A stretch of 45,364 nt of DNA from Azolla pinnata (lineage: Eukaryota > Streptophyta > Polypodiopsida > Salviniales > Salviniaceae): contig JBBBWG010030333.1 in assembly GCA_037176905.1 (NCBI GenBank), positions 3,928 through 49,291 of the forward strand, in the 5' to 3' direction. Under the pieces are notes generated by a model, which made no database searches, was not told the DNA's origin, and saw nothing but the letters and a program-made list of their open reading frames with translations. This document shows, in pieces, positions 37,776-45,364 of the stretch. A program made the translations under genes and the position numbers. Numbering within the stretch: position 1 is the first letter of the stretch; every line of letters begins with the position of its first letter.

Positions 37776-39363
37776 CCCCGTTACTGAACCGGAATTAGTT
37801 TGGTCATATGAGGTGCAGAATGGCTTCACTCAGTGTTGTAAATCCGACTGTTATTTGGCGAATGACAGCAGTACAGCTGGAGAATGAAGTTTGCTGTTTC
37901 CTTGTGCAGGTTGTTTTTTGGACCCTATGGAGCTTGGGTTTCCAAGGAAATATTGTTTTTCTGTATATTATTACTAGGGCACTTGGAATGGTTACAAAAG
38001 AAGATTGTTGACTCTGGCGTGTGGGCTCAAGCCTAAAGCAAAGCCACGAATCTGGCAGATTGATTTCCACTAAATATTTCTTCTAATTTCAGTAATGTAT
38101 TTCACTTTTCCGAGGGGGAAAGAATCACGTTTGCATATGGAATGATTTTGGTTTTGTTGATCGGGGGAAGTAGAGGTCTCTGTAATTGCAGTTGGTTGCG
38201 ATGATGCAGCGCCGATGGCCGTGTCGTGTCTTTCAGCATTGTGTATATGAGAAGGGAGAGCAAAACATGTATCGCTGGGGATGAATTGCTGTTATTTTTC
38301 CACAAGTTTCTCTGGTGGTTCCACCATGTTGCTCAGGTATGGAGATATTGGAAAATCAATCCTTTAGGGGAAGCCCAAGAGCAAGAAGGTGTGTATGGCT
38401 ATGGTTCCATTTCTGTCTGCCCCAGAAAGACAAAGCTGTGATCTGTCTAGCTACACGTATGATACGATTGATTCCACGGAGTTTTTTGGTCATCTTGTGA
38501 TTGATTCTACGGAGTTTTTTCGATCATCGAGTTTTTTTCGATCATCTTGTATATGGTTCCTACGGAGCACTTTGAGCGAGTGTCGGTCCGCGAGAAAATG
38601 CTGCTACAAGACTGATTTAACAAACTTGTGTGGGCCTAACCACAATCGGGGCAAAGTCAAGGGAGCTCAACATGAGGTGTGGCCGATTCATCGACATTGT
38701 GATGCGATGGTGCACACGTGTTTCTCGATGGTTAAGGTCAAACACACGCATCGATGCACACATCCAAAGAAGAAGCAGGCCCCGATGTGATGCCATTTTG
38801 TAAGATGAGTTCGAGAGCTTGTCGAGATCATCATGCGGTTTGATTATAAACACCTGATTAGTTAATCAAACACCGGATTAGTCGTTAAGATACAGTTAAT
38901 CGAGGGCATCGGAAGCGTGTTTTATACGAATCTGCGTGTTTTTATATGGAGGGCGTGTATTTTATATAGGGCTTGACATTGTCATGTGCTCTCTAATGGA
39001 CACGGAACGCCATTTCTTCTTCTTCTTCTTCTTCTTCTTCTTGGGCCATTTGTGGGCCATTTCCTTTCCTTTCCTTTCCTTTCCTTCCCTTCTTCCTTGC
39101 CCATGATAACAACATTAAATCAGTTACACTAACCTCCATCTCCATCTCCATCTCCCATCCCGTTCGTCGCTTCAATTCCACACCATTCTCTTGCTTGCAT
39201 CTGAGTTCCCATTCATCACACCCCAGGTTCACCCCTCATCAATTCCATTGCACAAGAAGACGATGAATCCGCATCCACAGCAGCCGATTTAGCTCTGTTT
39301 TTGTTTCCTTTCCCACACTGTCTTGTTCCTCCTCCGCCTCCTCCTCCTTCAATAGCTAGGAAT
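37776..39363. other. Intergenic region, PP1 to galactosyltransferase
   Basis: It includes the PP1 3' flank, a short imperfect repeat built on GATTGATTCCACGGAGTTTT (about 38466-38545), a CTT run (about 39015-39042) and a TTTCC pentanucleotide run (about 39060-39090). No gene was recognised. Confidence 0.4.
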
Positions 39364-42300
39364 ATGGTCAGCAAAGGATCTGGGTCTTTGCCTTACAGAT
39401 GGGTCCTCGTCCTCTGCATTTCAAGCTTTTGCGTGGGTCTCTTCTTCACCAACAGGTCGGTCCTCTGTTTATGCATACACGCCATCTCCACACTCTCTGC
39501 CGTTAATTATGCCGTGGAATTGGTACCTCTGTGCATCTCCTCAAGTTATAATCTTGAGGCGTAGTAGTGGAATGAGGAGTCTGAATCCCCCTGTCCAAGG
39601 GTACTTCTGCGAACATGCATTGAAAGATCGAAGCACCTGCTGTCTTCCTGTTTTCATGGGGAATGTTGAAGCATTTATGATGACAATGGAACTGAAGAAG
39701 CCGTGTCGTTCTGTTTGGGGGGGTTTTGGAGAATTTAAAACGGGGAATGATGAGTCTGCTCTGCATCGTCTTCTCTGTGGGCATTCTATTGCTATAGAGT
39801 GAACTGACCGAATGCATATGCATTTCCATTTACTGTGGAACAATTTTTCGAGCGTTCCCTGTGTATTGGAAACTGTCTATCTTGCTGGGCATGAGCTTTT
39901 GACGAGAATATGGGACGTAGTTGAAATGCCCATGAATCTGCATTCACTGGGAACGAGAGCTTTTTAACGCATTATATCTAAGTATGTTTGTTTTTGAAGA
40001 ATCTTGACATAGTGGAATGAAACAGAATGTGGGTTCTGCCTGAGATCCATGGCCTGCCTCAAGTCAGTGAAGTGAAGCATATGCAAACAGGATGCGGAGA
40101 TGGAGCAGTAAATGTATTTTCTTTATACCTAGAATTGAGCAAAAACAAGGACTTTCATGTGGTATGCTTCTCATCGTTTATCCTTGACATGTTCCATTTG
40201 TCATAGGACCTGTCAAACAAAGCTTCATTGCAGAGCACGAATGCTGTCCAAGCGTCTATTGGGTTAGTTCCGTTTCCTCTAAATCATATTGTCCTTTCAT
40301 CAGAGTCCTTCTTGTATTTATTCTTATTGAAAGTGTTTTTTTTTTTCAGATCAGAAGACCTTACCATCCAAATGAATACAGACCTTGATAGAGAGCCTCC
40401 ATCAGATCTAAGCAATTCTTCTGTGATTGAAAGCTTCCAAACCAATGTCTCACACAGTCGACAGAAAGTGTTTGTTGTCATTGGTATAAATACTGCATTT
40501 AGTAGCCGGAAGAGGAGAGATTCAGTGCGAGAAACATGGATGCCCAAGGGTAAGGTTTCTAATCCACACAAACACAGCACGGTCGAGTCTTTACATTAGT
40601 AATGATGTGACCGTTTTACAATGTTTAGTAAATATCTAAATTGCTAATTATGTTGAACATTAGGTGAGAAGTTGAAGCAACTGGAGCAAGAAAAAGGAAT
40701 CGTGATTAGATTTGTCATTGGCCACAGGTTAGATTTTGGAGGATTTTGAGTAAATTACCAGCATACACATGATTGCATACATAATAGAAAGCCCTTTCGC
40801 CGGATTATTTACGTTCATAAAGTATGGTTATTTGTCAACCAGTGTGTACCTGGACATATTAGCTTCCTCCAATGCATGACTGTGTTATGCACATTGCATA
40901 CCTTATGCATTTCCCACTCATAAAAGATTTTTCTTGGGAGAACCCATGACTTATAAAATGTTGCTGTTTGGCATATACCTTTTTCCATTCATGATTTTTG
41001 TGACTGAGACATGTTCTTTTCTGGTGCAGCGTGACAACCGGTGGCATTCTTGATCGGGCCATCGAAGCAGAGAGCAATCAACATCATGACATCCTTAGGC
41101 TGGTGAGGCGAACATCCTCATCTTAATATAATTTTTCTTGTTAGTTCTATTCTTAAATTGCCAATGCATCCAAGCCTCTTTCATACAATTTGAAAGGTCT
41201 TTTCATATTTGAAGATTTGGAGGCTATTGTTGTGTGCGATGGTACAGGGTCATGTTGAGGGTTATCATGAGCTGTCTGCCAAAACAAAGCTATATTTTAC
41301 CACAGCGGTAGCGATATGGGATGCGGAGTTTTACGTCAAGGTCGATGACGATGTGCATGTCAATCTTGGTAATAACCATTTTGTGAAGATGCATTTTGCT
41401 TTACCTTATTGCGTCACACAATCAGGGCTTACATAGATAACGTTTCTGGAAAATTGCAGGGGCGTTTTGTTCAATTCTCGCCAAGTTTCGGAAAAGGCCC
41501 CGTGTCTATATAGGCTGCATGAAGTCAGGGCCAGTGCTTGCTCAGAAGTAAGCGTTTGTATGACTTTAGGTCGACATCTGGTTTTCTTGGCCTTCGGTTT
41601 ACGAATTGCTTGTTCATTTTCATTGCTGTCCTACTTAATCCTGATGTTGTAGATCTATATAATGGCGAAACGCAGGTTGTTTAGGGTTAGGGCTAATTTA
41701 AAAGATGCTTAGGGCAGTGCTGGAAACCGTTGTGTTAGGGATAACCTATACGATAGTCTTAACTCAGTTGGTTTGTGCAAAGGGCCAAACCCTAAACCCA
41801 TCGAAAGGGTTCCTGACACACTTTTATTTTTCTTGCATGTTGCGGAAGACCCTAACATAATCTCGTGTCTTCTGGCATTTCAGGGGTGTTCGTTATCACG
41901 AACCCGAATTTTGGAAGTTTGGGGATGAAGGGAACCGTTATTTCCGGCATGCAACTGGACAGTTATACGTTATTTCAAGAGACTTGGCGACGTACATACA
42001 AACGAATGAGTTAGTCTTGAGGACGCCTTTACATTGTTACTCTGGTCTGTTTAGTTCTCTCTCGTCTCAAACTCAATGATTGCTGTTTTAGAACTTGCCA
42101 GGAGGATACTTCATAAATTTGCCAATGAGGATGTTTCATTAGGGGCATGGTTCATTGGGCTGGATGTCGAGCACATCGACGACAGAAGGCTTTGCTGTGG
42201 AACCCCTCCAGGTCATCAATAATGTTTATGCATGCCACAATTACAGAAAGCATACAGTATGACTTGAGTTTAAAATTCGCCGTATTCGAGTACATCTTGG

Positions 42301-42456
42301 TGTGCAGATTGCCAATGGAAAGCGCAAGAAGGCAACATATGCGCTGCCTCATTCGATTGGTCATGCAGTGGGATATGCCGATCGGTGGAGAGAATGAACG
42401 GTGTTCACGAGCTGTGCTCCGAGGCTGAAGGCGCAGTGTGGAATATTACGCTGTAG
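39364..42456 (+). CDS. Beta-1,3-galactosyltransferase, GT31 family with DUF4094 (11 exons)
   Basis: Exons 39364-39455, 40026-40113, 40207-40262, 40350-40549, 40664-40727, 41030-41102, 41248-41368, 41460-41547, 41884-42009, 42102-42211 and 42308-42456 give 388 residues. It is a type II Golgi protein: a signal anchor at about 13-28 ([16 protein letters not shown]) then [10 protein letters not shown], the DUF4094 start seen in Arabidopsis B3GALT1-8. The GT31 domain follows: [38 protein letters not shown], the DDD metal/UDP-Gal motif in KVDDDVHVN (224-226), [34 protein letters not shown] and [17 protein letters not shown]. The C-terminus is Cys-rich ([18 protein letters not shown]). It transfers galactose in beta-1,3 linkage, likely on arabinogalactan or N-glycan chains; the acceptor is not predictable. 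The exon 10 acceptor was set at CCAG before GAGGATAC because the nearer AG breaks the frame. Confidence 0.93.
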
Positions 42457-42915
42457 GGTTGAAAAGCTTACAGTCGCAATGACAATGCCCTCTGCTGCCC
42501 GACCGACCGACCAAAAAACCCCCGGAATGAGGTATGAGTATCAGTCACATGGCTGGTATAGCATTTTTCACGGTCTGCAAAATTTTCACCAGTATGCTTG
42601 TATTCAAGCTTGTAAAGTAAAATATCGGTTTACTGGTCAGTTTGAGGAGCAGATTGCTCCGCTAGGCCTGGTAAAAATCTCCCCCGTTTTTAAGTGCAAA
42701 AATATTTTGCATCACACGAGGGGCTCTGTTCATGCTATACATATATAATGCAATATTGTAATAAACAGTGTACATTTTTTTATTAAATGGAGCAAAAAAC
42801 TCGGATAATCAACCGAACCCATCCGTGTAATCCCATGGACTGATGGAGATGATTAGATCAAAAAAAATATATCTGCTTTTCTTTTTTTGTTAAGAACTCA
42901 GGAAATTTGCAAATC
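42457..42915. other. 3' flank of the galactosyltransferase gene
   Basis: Probably includes the 3' UTR; AATAAA-like words occur near 42761 (GTAATAAACAG). The frame at 42401-42748 is not supported. Confidence 0.4.
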
Positions 42916-43326
42916 AAACTTAGAAATCAGTCGACACTTCAAAACATTGGTTCTCCTGATGAGATATTTGGTCAAAGCCGAGAACAAGAATCAGTTACAA
43001 TAGATACCCTATCAAAATCATAGGAGCAATTAATTGTTTCTTTCGTAAAACCTAGGAATCAGTCGACACTTCACAACATTGGTTCTCATGGTGAGATATT
43101 TGGTCAAAAGCTGAGAACAAGATTCAGCTGCAATAGTCTACAGATACCCAATCAAAATCATAAGAGCAATTAATTGTTCCTTCCGAAAAACCTAGGAATC
43201 TTATCAGTCGACACTTCAACGTTGGGTTCTCATCATGAGATATTTGGTCAAAGCTTAGGACAGGAATCAGTTGCAATAGAGTAGTACAGGCACCCAATCA
43301 AAATCATAGATGCAATTAATTGTTCG
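42916..43326. repeat. Three-copy tandem repeat, about 130-140 bp unit
   Basis: Copies begin near 42916, 43047 and 43186. Each carries CTTAGAAATCAGTCGACACT or CCTAGGAATC...CAGTCGACACTTC, GAGATATTTGGTCAAA, then ATCAAAATCATA and GCAATTAATTGTT. Divergence between copies is modest. It lies 460 bases downstream of the galactosyltransferase stop codon. Confidence 0.85.
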
Positions 43327-43934
43327 CAAAAGATTTTAGAAGCCACCAAAAGTGACAAGAGTTTTCTTCAAGTAAAGAAAATGATAAAGAGCATGGAGTA
43401 ACTGTATCATGCTGCATCGTCTTGGATTGGCTTTGCCAATAACTCACAAGAGTGAACTAAATGATTATCAATCATCTTTGGATTTGTCGATAAGAAAGAT
43501 GCTTAAAAACCCTACAGAACAAAACGGAAACTATACGAGGCTCTGCAGAAAATCAGTGCGAAATATACCACGCACGAATTTCTTTTGCCATGATGTACAT
43601 CATCCATCATATGCACATAGAGAGCGCTCCTCCTCCAGCATTTCATTCTATTACTGCACTACTAGTAGAAAGGGGGAATACCGTGTGCTAAAAAAAAAGC
43701 CTACCCCCCCCCGAATCTCTCTCCATACCCGAGGGAAGAAGCATTAGGGTTTCTCGGGTTTAAGGAGGTTTAAGTAAGATTGTGTGTGAGAGAACCCAAA
43801 CTGTATAGATAGATGGATAGATTTTGAAATGGGAGGGGCAGGAGCAGCCCATCTCTCTCTCTCTCTCTCTCTATAGACTGCAACTGTGGTGTTCCATCTC
43901 TAGAGGAACAACTAGAGGGCTCGGGGAGGATGAG
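43327..43934. other. Gene-free spacer with TC run
   Basis: No supported gene; the 112-codon frame at 43409-43747 has no known domain. A TC run lies at about 43852-43874. Confidence 0.4.
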
Positions 43935-44059
43935 ATAATTTTAGGGTTTGGGGAGGACGAGATAATTTATTATGGTTTGGGGAGGATGAGATAATTTATG
44001 AAGGGTTTGGGGAGGATGAGATAATTTATGAAGGGTTTGGGGAGGATGAGATAATTTAA
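43935..44059. repeat. 30-bp minisatellite (four to five copies)
   Basis: The unit is GGGTTTGGGGAGGATGAGAT followed by AATTTATGAA. It is the same element that closes each larger unit at 44060-44370. Confidence 0.85.
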
Positions 44060-44370
44060 GGGTTTGGGGAGGAGGAGGAGGAGGAGGAAGCAGTGTGCTG
44101 CTGCTGCTGGAGCTTGGGGTGGACATGGACGAGGTGGATCAGGGTTTGGGGAGGATGAGATAATTAGGGTTTGAGGAGGAGGAGGAGGAGGAAGCAGTGT
44201 GCTGCTGCTGCTGGAGCTTGGGGTGGATATGGACGAGGTGGATTAGGGTTTGGGGAGGATGAGATAATTAGGGTTTGGGGAGGAGGAGGAGGAGGAGGAG
44301 GAGGAAGCAGTGTGCTTCTGCTGCTGCTGCTGCTGCTGCTGGAGCTTGGGGTGGACATGGGCGAGGTGGA
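44060..44370 (-). repeat. Three tandem copies of the Hsp70-like coding tail
   Basis: Three roughly 107-bp units (about 44060-44166, 44167-44273, 44274-44370). Each contains, on the minus strand, the text for Pro-Lys-Leu, a CAG/CTG run, CACTGCTTCC, a TCC/Ser run and CCAAACCCTAATTATCTCAT. The unit nearest the gene is coding; the other two are beyond the stop codon. Each unit still ends in a stop (CCCTAA or CCCTGA). Confidence 0.8.
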
Positions 44371-45364
44371 GGCGGGAGCCGGGGCGGCCGAGGACGGCAT
44401 CGGCGCACCAGCCGTGGCCGTCGTCGACGGTGGGCATGCGGACCTCGATGAGGGGAACCACCGACTTGTTGCTGTGGCTCAACAACACATTGGTGGTGGT
44501 GGTGGTGGTCGTCTCGGTCGTCGTCGTCTCGGTGGTGGTGGTCGTCGTCGTCTCGGTCATCGGCTCGTCGTGGGCGATGGCGGCGGCGGCGGCGGCGGCG
44601 TCGGTCGTCGGCATGCACACGCCCGCCACGACGCGCAGCACGTCCGACGCGTCCACGTCCATGCACACGTTCACCAGCGGCACGCCGGCGGGCGCCGGCG
44701 GGATGCCCACCACCTTGAAGAAGCCCAGCACGTGGCGGCGGTGGCTGCGGTCGGCGGCCGCCGCCGCCTCGCCCTCGCACACCACCACCAGCGCCTCCTC
44801 CTGGCCCTCGTGCCCGGTCGTCACCGCCACGTCGCGGCGCCCCGGGATCGCCACGTTCTTGTGCAGCACCGGCACGAACTCGCCGCCGATCCGGATCCCC
44901 AGGCTGTGGCGCACCGCCTGGATCGTGAGCAGGTCCAGCGCGCCCGACCCGCCGTCGGCCGTGCCCGACGCGATCGCGCCCTCCAGCGCCGCCCCGTGCA
45001 CCGCCGCCAGCCTCGGATCCACCCCCAGATCGTACCACGCCTTCTTCTTCCCAGTCCCCGATCCTTCCTCCTCCCACTTGCACACCCTCCGCACGAGCTC
45101 CCTCACGGCCCGCACCGCCCCGCCCCCGCCCACCACCACCACGTCGTCCAGCGCCTCCGCGCGCACCTGCGCCTCCCGCAGGCACTCCGCCGCCAGCTCC
45201 TCGCACCGCTCCCACACGCGCGCGTTGGCCCGCTCGAACTCGCCCCGCGTCACCTCCCGCGAGACCCTCACCCCCTCCCCGACCTCCGCCTCCATCACCG
45301 CGCTCGGCGCCTCCGACAGCGCCGCCATCGCCCTCTCCGCCGCCGGCCTCAGCGCCGCCGCCAG
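44243..45364 (-). CDS. Divergent Hsp70-family protein, C-terminal part (gene continues past window end)
   Basis: The frame is open to the window edge at 45364 and ends at TAA 44243-44245, giving about 373 residues. Family features: FERANARVWERCEELAAECL, then DDVVVVGGGGAVRAV (Hsp70 nucleotide-binding-domain end), RLAAVHGAALEGAIASG, LDLLTIQAVRHSLGIR, VPVLHKNVAIPGRRD and GVPLVNVCMDVDASDVLRVV. This pattern fits the small, short-tailed plant Hsp70 group (such as Arabidopsis Hsp70-8), whose tail includes IEVRMPTVDDGHGWCA, also seen here. Two additions are unusual: a Thr-rich insertion (about 265-295 from the ATG at 45328) and an end of Gln and Ser runs followed by PNPNYLILPKP, encoded by the neighbouring repeat. 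The coding DNA is strongly GC-rich, unlike its neighbours. ATP-dependent chaperone activity is likely but the N-terminal half is outside the window. Confidence 0.8.
   Translation of the reverse strand: MAAALRPAAERAMAALSEAPSAVMEAEVGEGVRVSREVTRGEFERANARVWERCEELAAECLREAQVRAEALDDVVVVGGGGAVRAVRELVRRVCKWEEEGSGTGKKKAWYDLGVDPRLAAVHGAALEGAIASGTADGGSGALDLLTIQAVRHSLGIRIGGEFVPVLHKNVAIPGRRDVAVTTGHEGQEEALVVVCEGEAAAAADRSHRRHVLGFFKVVGIPPAPAGVPLVNVCMDVDASDVLRVVAGVCMPTTDAAAAAAAIAHDEPMTETTTTTTTETTTTETTTTTTTNVLLSHSNKSVVPLIEVRMPTVDDGHGWCADAVLGRPGSRLHLAHVHPKLQQQQQQQQKHTASSSSSSSSSPNPNYLILPKP

Noticed and set aside
44060-44370. CRISPR-like array or prokaryotic repeat
   Set aside because: Repeat units contain coding text of the neighbouring gene with no unique spacers; this is a eukaryotic minisatellite.

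Overview
The window is nuclear DNA from a land plant. Evidence: plastid-targeted FKBP13-type and ribosomal L1 proteins with N-terminal transit regions, many short GT-AG introns, plant-only protein families (SAWADEE domain, DUF4094 galactosyltransferase, QALGGH zinc finger) and many TTTAGGG/CCCTAAA tracts. The exact lineage cannot be fixed by eye. Dense trinucleotide tracts and minisatellites lie between quite conserved genes. A run of exactly 100 N at 15181-15280 is an assembly gap inside a repeat.

Layout. 99-3432 (+): five-exon FKBP13-like thylakoid-lumen immunophilin (252 aa). 5510-8491 (+): seven-exon plastid ribosomal protein L1 (354 aa), preceded by an ATG-rich CATG/TATG repeat. 8492-11200: no gene seen; microsatellites and a minisatellite. 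11207-13063 (-): intronless C2H2 (QALGGH) zinc-finger protein with LxLxL motifs near the N-terminus and at the C-terminus (618 aa); a seven-copy array with telo-box and GAA motifs lies just upstream. 13830-20880: no convincing gene; GATGGT repeat with the gap, a degenerate telomere-like tract and SINE-like pieces. 20880-21314 (-): small intronless SAUR-like/DAILFE-type protein (144 aa). 23601-28110 (-): 13-exon acetyl-CoA C-acetyltransferase (416 aa) ending in Ser-His-Leu, a classical PTS1 tripeptide. 28672-31702 (+): seven-exon SAWADEE-domain protein without a homeodomain (502 aa), sharing a 561-bp divergent promoter with the thiolase. 34014-37775 (+): PP1 catalytic subunit (326 aa; an alternative C-terminus is possible). 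39364-42456 (+): 11-exon beta-1,3-galactosyltransferase, GT31/DUF4094 (388 aa). 44243-45364 (-): C-terminal part of a divergent Hsp70 running off the window; its coding tail is tandemly repeated downstream.

The genes do not form a pathway; they are ordinary independent plant loci. Functional themes are plastid biology (FKBP13, L1), mevalonate or acyl-CoA metabolism (thiolase), chromatin and transcription (C2H2-EAR, SAWADEE), signalling (PP1) and Golgi glycosylation (GT31). Exon models were built by hand from GT/AG sites, reading-frame continuity and known family sequence. All seven complete models are closed frames starting with ATG. The most interesting points are the telo-box/GAA array beside the C2H2-EAR gene, the amplified Hsp70 tail, the PTS1-like end of the thiolase and the homeodomain-less SAWADEE protein.
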